In this document: piece after piece, positions 24,601-35,736 of the stretch
Layout: every line of letters begins with the position of its first letter
Numbering within the stretch: the first letter of the stretch is position 1
DNA from: Gelatoporia subvermispora B
Lineage: Eukaryota > Basidiomycota > Agaricomycetes > Polyporales > Gelatoporiaceae
Direction: 5' to 3'
Assembly: GCA_000320605.2 (NCBI GenBank)
Contig: KB445796.1
Span: 1,848,955 to 1,912,954, forward strand
DNA: 64,000 nucleotides
Notes under the pieces: generated by a model
What the model was told of the DNA's origin: nothing
Databases searched by the model: none
Seen by the model: the letters and a program-made list of their open reading frames with translations, nothing else
Made by a program: the position numbers and the translations under genes

Positions 24601-25395
24601 ACGCCGCCCTGAACAGCACGACGCGCGGGAATCAGGTCGACGAGATCGCGCTGAGCATCTGGGCCACGCAGACGTATAAACGCTATGTGCGGGCGAAGAT
24701 GACGGACAGCCCGCCAGGACGCGTGGACCGCCTGTTCGTCCCTCCGAACATGGCCGACGCTATCAGTACTGCGGTGTACAATGGCCGCCACGGAGATGCG
24801 TGTGGGATGCTCAGAGACCTCTGGGCACCGTTTGGCTTAGAGGGGATGCCCCGACTACTCATTGTGCTCGCCAAGCATCGTACCGACGACAACCACTGGG
24901 TCGTCCATCGGTGAGTATTTCAGCGACATCCCTGATCCCCAAGATATTGACCTGTCATTACCAACAGCTTCTCGCTTCCTGACGGCTCTCTTACGACTTA
25001 CGACACATACCCTGAGCGCTGCCTCCCGGACGGTCGTGTGAGTGAACCCTGAACCCTAATCCTGAGTTAGGTTTACTTACAAATGGCTTCTTTAGCCCCT
25101 TGGGTGGTGGTTCGCCATCAGAATCGCTTGGCCTGACGCAATCTATCCTAGCCCTGACCACCTGATGCAGAAGATGGTCCGGCTCCATCGTCCAATGCAG
25201 CTCCCTATCGACAACTCTGTCGCTGCTGCTGGTATCTGGCGCAACCTCCTGATGGGTTCGCGCGCAGAGCGCAGCCTCGACCTTGAACGTCTACGCGACC
25301 TGATCAACACCGAGGTCAAGAACCTGCGGCAGCGCAAGATGATGGGCAAGCTCTCGATTGGTTCACCACGGCCCATCTGGGAGGACATGTCCTAA
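21624..25395 (+). CDS. Large basidiomycete protein with C-terminal Ulp1/C48-like protease fold lacking catalytic Cys
   Basis: ATG 21624 gives MAAVVSSDELKGLLL. The first two thirds are Ser/Pro/Gly-rich and look disordered, with a run of nine Gly near 22.69 kb and His-rich and acidic patches. The C-terminal roughly 250 residues read like a C48 (SUMO/NEDD8 protease) domain: GELDAALNSTTRGNQVDEIAL (24.59-24.66 kb), RVDRLFVPPNMADAIS, then LLIVLAKHRTDDNHWVVHRF with the usual HW near 24.9 kb, and after an intron LTTYDTYPE supplying the Asp. Where the family has Q...DCG, this protein has PIDNSVAAAGIW (near 25.21 kb), with Ala at the expected Cys. It is thus predicted to be an inactive pseudoprotease or binding module. 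The disordered part is split by several introns; the splice between exons 1 and 2 is unsure. Ends at TAA 25393-25395. Confidence 0.65.
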
Positions 25396-26309
25396 TGTGT
25401 GAATGGCAAAAATGTACGGCTTATGACGGACTCCCTTTGGATCTGTACGTTCTCTTGCACCTTGCTTTCATGTCCGAAATGGTATGTACAACATAGTGCC
25501 CAGTACGCACGAAATAATGTATGTCCGTGTCTTCTCCCGCTGTTCCTTGTTTCGGCACTTCTTTATTGCTTCATTTTCTCTACTTCTTCCCGTTCCAAGG
25601 CTGGATATCCCTCGGCGGTGCAATCACCGTGATTCAATGTTGGGCAAGTTATTTTCTAGAGTGGTTTAGTGTGGGTGATTGTCAGATGTTGTATCGCTGT
25701 ATGTGTGTAATGTTGGAGTTATGCTGATATCGATGCGTTGGCAATTTAGAGGAGTCAAGCAGCGACTTTATATGGCTCCACACAGCCAGCGATGTCGCTC
25801 GAGCGCGTGTGATCGAACATAGACTATATATAGTGGATTCATAGTCCAACACACAACACCACCGGTGGTGTTGCCATTAGCTGCATTGAAGTTGTGGGTC
25901 TACACAAGAAGCACTGGATTTTTAGAGAATGCACATAGCCATCCGAGTCATCTCCACCTTCTTTAGTCAGATCGGTATCAAGTGTAGCCAATAGAAGGAT
26001 ACATCTAATAGGGATGCTAACTCCCGGGTCGTTGAGAAGTGTGGGATCAAGGCATTGACGTCCTCGTCGCTTCATGAGCACAATCAACGTACGTCGCAAT
26101 TGTTCCATCTGCTCAGTCCAATTCGACCGTTAGTCTTCACTCTACGAAATCATGTGGGGCTGGCCCACCTGTCAGGTCCGTTATGTGATGTAGTGAAAAG
26201 CAAAGACAGGAGAAGCGTAGGCCAAACCATGAGCTCCGGTCTCTCGGCGTCGAGGTAATTTGCTGAAGCTGAGCAACAGCAAGACATAATTAAAGCGTAT
26301 GAACCCTGC
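25396..26309. other. Intergenic, with two perfect palindromes
   Basis: It lies between the end of the C48-like gene and the end of the small minus-strand gene. It contains a 12-bp AT palindrome (25823-25834) and a 20-bp palindrome (25854-25873). A minus open frame (25839-26108) has no recognised domain. Confidence 0.5.
25854..25873. repeat. 20-bp perfect palindrome
   Basis: CAACACCACCGGTGGTGTTG is identical to its reverse complement. It may form part of a terminator or a dimeric factor site. No neighbouring duplication was seen. Confidence 0.6.
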
Positions 26310-26630
26310 TCAAAGTCCCCGCATAACATTTGCCAAGTCGTGTATAGATTCTTCAGCCATGCGTGCCGGCCGCTCTACAGTAGGCTTGGTCTAGAGGAAA
26401 TGGCAACACGTTACTCCAGTGCGGGGAGTCATTCACTTTGTCGTACTCACTACGTAGAGAGATTGTACTTCTATGAGTTTGCTGTTTATCTCTGCTGTGG
26501 TTTCCTCCAAGTATACTTTTGTATTCTTCTGTGACCTTGCTCGCTTTTTCGCCGAATGCTTTGCAGCCGCTAACTGATGGTCTCGCGTTGCAGGCACCGA
26601 TGTTCTCGAGCGTTTAGTTTGCTTGGGCAT
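26310..26630 (-). CDS. Small spliced basic/coiled protein of unknown function, 86 aa
   Basis: ATG 26630 opens a very basic N-terminus (MPKQTKRSRTSVPATRD, then KHSAKKRARSQKN) that leads to a probable amphipathic helix, LEETTAEINSKLIEVQ. A textbook 60-nt intron (26391-26450, GTGAGT...CTCTAG) joins SLYV to TKPTVERPARMAEES. The protein ends IHDLANVMRGL at TGA 26310-26312. The basic tail plus helix would suit a nucleic-acid or complex-assembly protein, but no family was recognised. It is divergent from YSH1, with 235 bp between starts. Confidence 0.45.
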
Positions 26631-26865
26631 TCTCCAATCAGCTCCGAATAGTCAAGCAGTTGATGAAAGTGATTGTAGCCCCTGTTAGTACGAGACAGAT
26701 CCAAGCCGATAGAGGGCTGCCGCGAGTCTAACTTTCTGTAAAGTCACGTGTATGGGCGTCTATCACACGAGCTTTCGACAAGTGGGGCGCTTGGTTCATC
26801 GCATCCGACGTTCTGACTTTGCGGCCGCGCAGCTCTGGTCCCATCGACCTTCTCGCAGGACTACT

Positions 26866-29800
26866 ATGGCTGATGCTCCGACCCTTAGCATAACACTTCT
26901 GGGTGCTGGTCAGGAAGTCGGCCGGTCGTGCTGTGTGATACAGTATCGTGGCAAAACCATTGTTTGCGATGCAGGCGTTCATCCGGCTTATAACGGCATA
27001 GCTTCTTTGCCGTTCATTGATGAGCTTGACTGGAGCACAGTAGATGTACTGCTAATCACACAGTGAGTGCTGAGCGCTTTGATTCTTTGTATTTGTCTGA
27101 GTTTTCGTAGTTTTCATCTTGATCATGCGGCTGCGCTCACGTATATCACAGAAAAGGTGTGTCCATACTGAATACTCTTTCCAACCTGTCTTCATTCTGG
27201 CCCTCAGACAAACTTCCGGGATGGGAAGGGTAAAGTTTATATGACGCATCCCACGAAGGCTCTACACAAGTTCATGATGCAAGACTTTGTCCGTATGAGG
27301 TCGGATGATTTTTCGGTCGTCATTTTCTTTTGTGCTAACGACAAGCCCGATGTAGTTCTTCGACATCTGACGCACTGTTTTCTCCCCTGGACCTCTCTAT
27401 GTCCATGTCTGCTATCATTCCAGTCTCTGCGCATCAAGTTATCACTCCTTGTCCTGGTGTCTCGTTCACTCCTTACCATGCTGGCCATGTCCTCGGGGCG
27501 TGTATGTTCCTGATTGACATTGCTGGTCTCAAAATTTTGTATACTGGCGACTACTCTCGCGAAGAAGACCGGCATCTGGTCAAAGCTGAAGTACCGCCTA
27601 TACGACCCGATGTGCTCATTGTGGAGAGCACGTATGGTGTACAAACACTCGAAGGCAGAGAGGAAAAAGAACAACGGTTCACAACTCTGGTTCATAACAT
27701 TATTCGACGCGGCGGCCATGTCTTGCTTCCAACATTTGCTCTAGGCCGTGCTCAGGAGCTTCTGCTGATTCTTGACGAGTACTGGAAGAAACATCCGGAC
27801 CTCCATAATGTGCCTATTTACTATGCGTCGAGTCTCGCACGAAAATGCATGGCCGTATATCAAACGTACATTCACACAATGAACGCAAATGTACGGACCA
27901 GATTTGCCAAACGCGACAACCCATTCGTCTTCAAGTAAGTGCCAGCACAATCGTGCTTTCTCCGAAGACTAACATCTCTGTAGACATATTTCCAATGTGC
28001 CACAGGCGCGAGGCTGGGAGCGCAAAATCGCAGAAGGGCCACCTTGTGTTGTCCTTGCCAGTCCTGGTTTCGTGACGTCTGGGCCAAGTCGGGAGCTGTT
28101 GGAGCTGTGGGCGCCAGACTCGCGGAATGGTATCATCGTCACCGGATATTCAGTAGAAGGGACTATGGCTCGAGTAAGTCACCGATCCTCACTTTGCCCT
28201 ACAGCAACTAGTTTGTGTCGGCTGTCATGTATGTATATGTTGCGAAGCAATGTACTCCTTTCTTCCCTCGCTATTGTGATGAATTATCGCCGGGAGCAGC
28301 ATGTTTATTCCCTTCGAATGATAGGACATCCTCAACGAGCCCGAGGAAATCACGAGTGTCAAGGGCCAAACGATCCCGCGCAAACTCTCAGTCGATTATA
28401 TCTCGTTCAGTGCACATGTCGACTACTCACAGAACTCAGAGTTCATTGAGCTTGTGAATGCACAACACATTGTGAGTGCCTGTATACTGTGGTACATGCA
28501 GAGTTCTCACTATCGTTCATCCAGGTCCTTGTTCACGGCGAGCAAACCGCGATGGGTCGATTGAGAGCTGCTATGCAAGACAGATACAAGAACAGGGACC
28601 AAGATGTAAAGATCCACACTCCTCGGAACTTGGAGACGCTAGAGTTGACCTTCCGTGGAGAACGTGTAGCCAAAGTGAGCATCGTTGTTTGCCGTATGTG
28701 AACTGAATCTCAAATGCTCTGCTCATAGGCCATCGGCACTCTCGCCGCGAAGCCGCCACAACCGAATGATGTCCTGTCCGGTCTCCTCGTGGCGAAGGAT
28801 TACTCTTACACTCTCCTTGATCCCCGAGATCTACGTGATTTCGCTGGCTTGTCAACCTGTGTTGTCACGCAGAGACAGAAACTGGTACTCGGTGTCGGCT
28901 GGGATCTCGTACGATGGCATCTCGAGGGCATGTTCGGCAAGGTGGAGGAAGGCCTTGACAAAGATGGGATTCCCACCATTCGAGTACGTCTGTTTCACTT
29001 TCCTACGGTTGTGTCGCATGACTCACATGATTCAAAGGTAATGGGTGCTGTAGATGTGAAACACACGCAGGAACACGAACTGACGCTGGAGTGGGACTCG
29101 AGTGCGAGCAACGATATGATCGCGGATTCGACGCTAGCACTCATCACGGGGATCGATAAGAGTCCTGCATCGGCAAAGCGTGCGTTATCATGAGCTCCTT
29201 CTTGAATCCAACTTGATGGTTAGATTTGGATAGTCACGACTCACCCGCACTCGCATTCCCACACATCGGACCATTCTCACCCACATGCTGACATCGAGGA
29301 CGAGAGCGCAGTGGTGACAAGGATCCAGCGAATTGCGACGTTCCTGGAAGCCCACTTCGGCGAGGTCGAGTTGCACATGCCAGAGGAGACGGATGAATCT
29401 GAGCAGGGCGAAGATCATCCAGAGCCTGCACTTCTCGTCCGGTTGGATGAAGCCGATGCGGTTATTAACTTGCTGTCGATGGTACGTTCTATGCAATCAC
29501 CCCGACTACAGACGAATGTCAAATGATGTATATGCGTAGACTGTCACCAGCACAAGTGAATCACTCAGAAAGCGAGTTGAAGTTGTGCTGGATATGGCGA
29601 TCTCCACCGTCAGCTCTCTCAATGAAGCATTCACTTCTGGAGTCTCGCTTACTAGCGATGAAACCACTCAGCCTCCAGAGAAGGATAAGACAGGCACCCC
29701 AACCGTTGACGAGACTCGCGGACCATCAAATGCAGATTCGGGACGTGATGCAGACCAGACATCAGCCGCACTCTCGGAAGAGCCAAAGCAAGAGGACGCA

Positions 29801-29956
29801 GATATGCAGACTGAGGATGCGAAGGTGATCACAATTGACCAACCCCAGGAACCTTCTGCGGCAAATGCACATCAAACTGAAGGAGAAGCCCAGGGAGCGG
29901 ATGAAGGAAGCGAAACAGGATCGGATGATGATGCCATACTCGAGGTTCATGATTGA
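26866..29956 (+). CDS. YSH1: Cleavage and polyadenylation endonuclease (CPSF73/Ysh1)
   Basis: Catalytic nuclease of pre-mRNA 3'-end processing, in the nucleus. ATG 26866 gives [20 protein letters not shown]. Metallo-beta-lactamase motifs: [14 protein letters not shown] (HxHxDH; split by an intron at 27063), [25 protein letters not shown] and ESTYG. The beta-CASP domain follows with [19 protein letters not shown], then [19 protein letters not shown]. The RMMBL part gives [17 protein letters not shown] and [12 protein letters not shown]. The C-terminal subunit-binding region contains [16 protein letters not shown] and [13 protein letters not shown]. After this comes an unusually long acidic, Gln/Glu-rich tail ending [10 protein letters not shown] (stop 29954-29956). 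All metal ligands are present. About ten introns. Confidence 0.96.
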
Positions 29957-30629
29957 AAATTTCACATGTAGAAGTGTACGAGTCTACAGGCCCAGTGCCG
30001 GGGTCATCATGTAATTTTACGAGTCGCTCGCTATATTGACACCTGCATGGAATCGCCTTGTTTCATATCGTCTTTATGTAATCCATGTATCCCTCTTCCT
30101 CTTCCCATTCCTGGGAGGTCACAAGAAACATGACGGTCCTCAAGGGAACAACGTCCTCGACCTCTAGCCCAATTATGTAAGCAAATTATAATGTTTGCCC
30201 CTAAGTGTGTGACTTCCTTGTGATCTATGCCGAGCCATCTTGAGCTTCATCGATCCATCATCCACGTGAATACCAGACTTGTCTCTAAGCCCAAAATATA
30301 CGCAAGGTCTCAATAGCAACCGAAAACTATGTCTTGAGTTATTATTGATAGTAAAGGATGTTCCCAGTACGGGCTCTCACAGCACGGGCCCCGACTGTTC
30401 CTCATGACCTCGCCTAAGCCACCGTTCTCAGCATGACTTCGCCCGTAGCGCTTGAACGAAGCATACACCAGCTCCGTCAGCTCGGCATGCGGGCAACTCT
30501 CTCTTGCGACATTGTGGACATAAATACGATACTGTCTACGCATACCTCTAGTCACCGCTTCCTACTTTCCAAGTTTCCCTCCCCTCTTTCAGGTAATAAC
30601 GCGCCACACGTGCCCTGCACATCTTCAGG
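29957..30629. other. Intergenic, 0.67 kb
   Basis: From the end of YSH1 to the first monooxygenase. No feature recognised beyond AT-rich 3'-UTR-like sequence. Confidence 0.6.
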
Positions 30630-32445
30630 ATGTCTAAGGGACTTCGGATTGCCATAGTGTAAGTCGACCACCTTCCAACCTGTCAGGAAATGGCTCGAAT
30701 TCTGCAGGCTAGTGGTGGAGGCATCACTGGTCTCGCCTCTGCTATCGCCCTGTCAAAGGAGGCTCCAGACGTTCAAGTCGATATATACGAGGCAACTTCG
30801 AACTTCAGCACAGTCGGCGCAGGTATTGGAATGTGGCCAAGAATATGGGAAGTCATGGAGACACTTGATCTCGCGGACGCATTCATGCGTCACCAAGTAG
30901 TTACCCCAGGGAGTACGAGACAAAAACACACTTTTTGTGGGGAATACCTGATCAACAGCACATTTTAGTTGATACTTACTTCAAATATCGACTGTCAAAC
31001 CGATCTCCAGGAGTCTCGGCTGGTGACACGCCGGGTACGTTTACAATTGCCGCTGGTCTTCTGACTTGCAGCATAGCATTAACGGCGAGGGCATAGTGGG
31101 AGTGATGACGTATCATCGTGCCGATGTCCTGAAGGTCCTGCTGGATAACGTTCCTTCCCACTATGGTAGACATTTCTCCAAGAGGCTTGAGACTTATGAA
31201 GACGATCCTTCGCTGGGTGCTATCGACTTGCGCTTCACCGACGGTACCTCTGCAACATGTGATGTTCTACTAGGGACCGACGGTATCAAGTCTGCTGTGC
31301 GCCGAACCATGTATACGCAACTCGCCGAGAAAGCAAGATGTGAGGCAGCTCCGGAAGAAGAGGTACAGAAGTTACTCCGCCACATCGAACCAACTTGGTC
31401 CGGAGAAGCTGTTTATCGATCTATCATTTCCAGAGAGGATCTCGAATCGAAATTTGCCGATCATCCGTCCCTAACTGGTCCCACCGTCGTAAGTCTTGTC
31501 ACGTATTACAGAAGATCCGCTAACCACATCCCCAGTACATGGCGGAGCATAGTGTATGTTCATTTTGAACCTAATCATTGACGAATAGGCGACATATGTT
31601 TACAACGAGTAGCTTGTTATCACCTATCCCATCTCGCAAGGCCAAGCATTCAGTGCCGGTGGATTCAGAGGCTTTCTCGGAAAAGCTAGATCAACATATG
31701 AAGGACCCTGGGTGCGAGATGCCACCCAAGACGAACTACGGGCGGAATTTGCTGGTTATGAGCCAGCCGCACAAGCTATCCTCGACGTAGGTCACATCAC
31801 ACGTGCTCTTCGTTCATACTGAAATATAAGCGTACGGCAGCTTATGGCTAATTCATCCATGTGGTCTATCAACATTGTGGATAGCCTCCCTACCTATGTT
31901 TCCGGACGTGTAGCTCTTCTTGGAGATGCTGTATGTCATCTCATTGGATATCACTGTTAGACTTGATTTGGCTGAACTTTCAGGCACACGCAATGCGTCC
32001 TCATCAAGGATCCGGAGCGGGTCAAGGTATCGAGGTATGATTGAACTTTCACAGTTGTTTCTGGCGACCTCGAACTAACTCTGACGCGTAGGATGGCCTT
32101 GTGCTTGCATCTCTCCTAGGATCGGAATTGATCACCCCTGACACGATAGCCATGGCATTGCAAGCGTATGATCAAGTACGTCGCCCGTTCGCACAGATGG
32201 TGCTAGACCACTCCCGGGAAATGGGCGAGCTCTGCTATCTCGAGAGACCGTGGGGCAACTTTCGGGAAGATCTTGCAACGATCAGTGATTATGCGTTAAG
32301 CTCCCAAGCGCATGAAATTAAACAAGCCTTCGAGACTTCTCTCAAAGACCTGTTCGGATGGGCTTGGTACGAATCTGCCCTACCTCAGAGGCAGCAAGCT
32401 GTGGAGATTTTTACGGATAAGGCGAAGCAAGGATTGACAGGATGA
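30630..32445 (+). CDS. FAD-dependent monooxygenase (salicylate hydroxylase-like), copy 1
   Basis: Group A flavoprotein hydroxylase, expected to hydroxylate an aromatic substrate with NAD(P)H. ATG 30630 gives MSKGLRIAIV; an intron inside the dinucleotide-binding site joins to GGGITGLASAIALSK (GxGxxG). Next come the ribose-binding acidic stretch VDIYEA, VGAGIGMWPR, YHRADVLKVLLDNVP, the DG motif LLGTDGIKSAVRR, and LITYP-like LVITYPISQG. The GD motif ALLGDA and AHAMRPHQGSGAGQGIEDG complete the FAD site. An apparent stop after exon 2 disappears when the intron is placed at 31035-31096 (GTACGT...GCATAG), giving the same exon length as copy 2. About nine small introns; ends KQGLTG. Appears intact. 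Shares exon layout and most of its sequence with the next gene. Confidence 0.9.
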
Positions 32446-33033
32446 TTAGAAAATTTACAATTTATCTATGCGACACTTCGAGGGTGTGGTACAAGCTGCA
32501 GATGGCATTCCCTTGTCCGGTGGCATAAGTAACACATGTGCATGTACACGGGGACTGCTGCAGGGTGAGCGCGAGACGCGACGCTGAGCAGACTCTCAAT
32601 GCCCGACCCGCTGGCCTTCCCAGACGAGCCGCCAGGATCAGCGTGTTACGAAACTGAGGAGTTAGTTCCGGTCATAGTCATGAGCTCACGGGAAGAGGAG
32701 CTGAGTTGACTGTCTACCCGAGTTCTAGACTCTCTGTCATATCTCATGAGGCCTGGACGAGCCACGGCGCTAGACACGTAAAAGGTACTTTTTTGGCATC
32801 CTTAATTCTCTAAGATCCGGGAGTTCTCGAACTGGGTAAGTCCCAACTATCTACAGTGCAATTCAAAGACTAGCGTGGCAATATCGTCTCCCGTACAAAT
32901 AATTCAGACAAAGCATGGCAATAGGCCGGCATGGGCGACGTTCTCAGGCACGTTCCCATCGCATATATTTCCACGACATCGTATCCGTATCATCTGCTCA
33001 ACCTGCCCTTCCTGAATCCTCAGACAAGTACTA
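32446..33033. other. Intergenic between tandem monooxygenases
   Basis: 3' region of copy 1 and promoter of copy 2. No domain or repeat recognised. Confidence 0.55.
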
Positions 33034-34847
33034 ATGGCAAACAGGCTCAATGTCGCCATCGTGTAAGGTTACACAACCCCCTTCACGTACTCAGAGCTGA
33101 CTCTCTTTGGCATTTGCTGATAGTGGCGGAGGCATCACTGGCTTGGCGCTTGCAATCGCTCTTTCGAGGAATGCCCCGGATCTCAAAGTAGACATTTACG
33201 AGGCTACCCCGAGTTTCAGTAGCGTTGGAGCGGGTATTGGGATGTGGCCAAGAGTCCGTGAGATTGTGGAGACGTACGGACTTGCTGAGGCATTCGCTCG
33301 GTATCAGGTTGCAACACCAGGCAGTAAGATAACACCATCTGCATAATTTGTAGACTATCCGAGATGTGAATCCTCACTCAACAGTCGACAGCTTCTTCAA
33401 GTGGCGAAGATCCGATTTGCGTCATGGAGTTGCTCTCGGAAGAGGTCAAGGTATGCGCCGGCTTTGCCATATCGAATGCTGATTGTAATCCTTCCGCATA
33501 GTTGGTATGAGAAGTTATCACCGAGCAGATCTCTTGCAAGTTCTCCTAGAGCATGTTCCTCCTCACTACGGAACGCATTTTTCAAAACGGCTTGACAGTT
33601 ATGTAGATGACCCTGATCAAGACGTCGTCATTCTGCGATTTGCAGATGGTACTTCTGCAAGCTGCGATATCTTGATAGGTGCAGACGGAATAAAATCTGC
33701 TGTGCGACGAAAAATGTATACAGAAATGGCGGAGGAGACACAAACGGAAGGGAATTCAGACGAGCAAGCGCAGAATTTACTCAGCTGCATCACACCGGTG
33801 TGGTCTGGGGAACGCGTATATCGACACATAATCACACGAGACGACCTCGTAAAGTCGTATCCCGACCATCCCTCACTTTCTGGACCGGTCCAAGTACGTG
33901 AAATGGTTTTTTAGTGAAATGTCACTGAACAATGCCTCTAGTACATTGCGGCGCATAGGGTAATCCCACAAAATCCTTTCGAATGTTCCTGATAATGCTG
34001 ATCATGTTCGGCAACAGTACCTGATTACATATCCAATTTCGCAAGGACGCGCATTCAACGTCGGAGCCTTTATCTCATACCCAGAGAGATGTGGAACCAT
34101 TTATGAAGGTCCGTGGGTTAGAGAAGCCACTCAAGACGAGGTCCTTGCCGAGTTTGCTGGATTTGAGCCGGCTGGGCAGGCCATTCTGGACGTAAGCCAG
34201 ACTTCTCCCAGTTCACAATCCAGTCATACAAGTGTATAAACCACAGCTCATGATCAAGCCCTCGTTATGGGCGGTCAACATCGTCCCACCTCTTCCTACT
34301 TATGTCTCAGGTCGTGTCGCCCTCGTTGGAGATGCGGTGTGTATCCCCTTGGCCTTTCCGATTTAATTGGCATGACCTGTGTACTGAAGGCACATGCAAT
34401 GCGTCCTCATCAAGGTGCAGGCGCGGGGCAGGGCATAGAGGTGAGTAGTAGTGCACCAAGTATTGGCTGCGTGATCAATACCAATGCAACGAGCAGGATG
34501 GCTTCATTCTGGCGGCCTTGCTAGGATCACATGCGGCCACGCGCCAGACGCTGACCACTGCGTTAAGTGTATATGATACTATCCGCCGTCCTGTGGTAGA
34601 AGAGACTAGTCAACGAACCATCGACATGGGTCTATCGTTGTATTTGGAGAGGCCATGGAGCACCTCTCATGAAGATCTGGCCAGTACATGCGAGGCCGAG
34701 GCCCACAAGTTCGAAGAACCTGATCGAGTTCAAGCATTTGAGGAGGCGGTCTCGGACTTGTACGGCTGGCTGTGGTATGGATCGGCTCTCCCGTCAAGAC
34801 AGCAGGCGTTGGATCTACTTCAAGCGAGGATACATGATCGAGAATAA
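33034..34847 (+). CDS. FAD-dependent monooxygenase (salicylate hydroxylase-like), copy 2
   Basis: Tandem paralogue of the preceding gene, same strand, with every intron at the matching place. ATG 33034 gives MANRLNVAIV, then GGGITGLALAIALSRNAPD after the first intron. FAD and substrate-side motifs: VGAGIGMWPRVREIVE, GMRSYHRADLLQVLLEHVP, LIGADGIKSAVRR, YLITYPISQGRAFNVGAF, YEGPWVREATQDE, VALVGDA joined to AHAMRPHQGAGAGQGIEDG. The C-terminus is LYGWLWYGSALPSRQQALDLLQ, with TAA at 34845-34847. Intact as read. The two copies are clearly homologous but diverged, so the duplication is not very recent. Confidence 0.9.
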
Positions 34848-35736
34848 TTGTAATGTCACAAATCTAGAGTCGAAGTTCAGGACGCGATTTAGACCCGGTT
34901 GTTGTAACGGGAGTAGTCACTGCGCAAACAGAGACTATCGTAGCTCGGATTATGTTTGCTGCATGTTGTAGATGACTGACCTTGAACGGCGATATCCAAC
35001 ACGTGAGAAAGCACTAATGAAACTTCGAGACTCGAAGAGCAATACAATCCACCCTTTCGCACTCAGGAAAAACAAGTCAGTGCAAGTCGGTACAAAACAT
35101 ATCCATCGCGACCCCACCGTGTTGCCCATCTCTTCCTTCCGTATTGGGCATGACACCGTACGCGGACTACCGCACACGGGCCACTATGCGCGGCGTCGCG
35201 CCTGTATCGCTGGCATGTGATGCGCCCTTGCCCGACGACGCGACTGTGCGCATCCACCGCCGATCGCACCCATCGTGATGTCATCGCCACTCCCCAACTT
35301 AAGCCGGCTTCCAACTTTCGTGCACTTTTCCTTCTTGACCACCCACCATGTAAAGCCATCGCCGCATCCGCTGCGTCGCAGTTTCCGACGACGGCACCAA
35401 CGCCCGGGTTTCGATTCCCCATGTCGGAGTTTTTGCATATAAGCCGAAGATTTTGGGGCTCGAATTCAAATGGAAAGGGTGTTTCTTGATTCGTAGCTAT
35501 TCGAATGGCGTTTTGACATCGAATCGACGTACCTGCTACCCTGGCCAAGATCACCCGGGCCAAGATCATAAGCACGCGCTCGAGACATCTCAGGAGTGCC
35601 CCATTGAACTGTACGGTCATGTATGATCATGAATGTGATGTACAATCTACCATACATGGTACGGTATGAAGTGCGTATATCGGGTACCAGCAGACCTGAT
35701 GAAACTCAATGAATTCGAAGCGTCTGCCGGTGTACA
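34848..35736. other. Intergenic, convergent, 0.9 kb
   Basis: Between the ends of monooxygenase 2 and P450 copy A. It contains a short tandem direct repeat (GGCCAAGATCA-like units near 35.54-35.57 kb). A 185-codon minus frame (35063-35620) looks like a chance ORF. Confidence 0.5.

Noticed and set aside
31011..31096. Apparent premature stop in monooxygenase copy 1
   Set aside because: It disappears when the intron runs from GTACGT (31035) to GCATAG (31096), which gives the same exon lengths as copy 2.
35063..35620. 185-codon minus frame between monooxygenase 2 and P450 A
   Set aside because: No domain and no resemblance to neighbours; GC-rich chance ORF.
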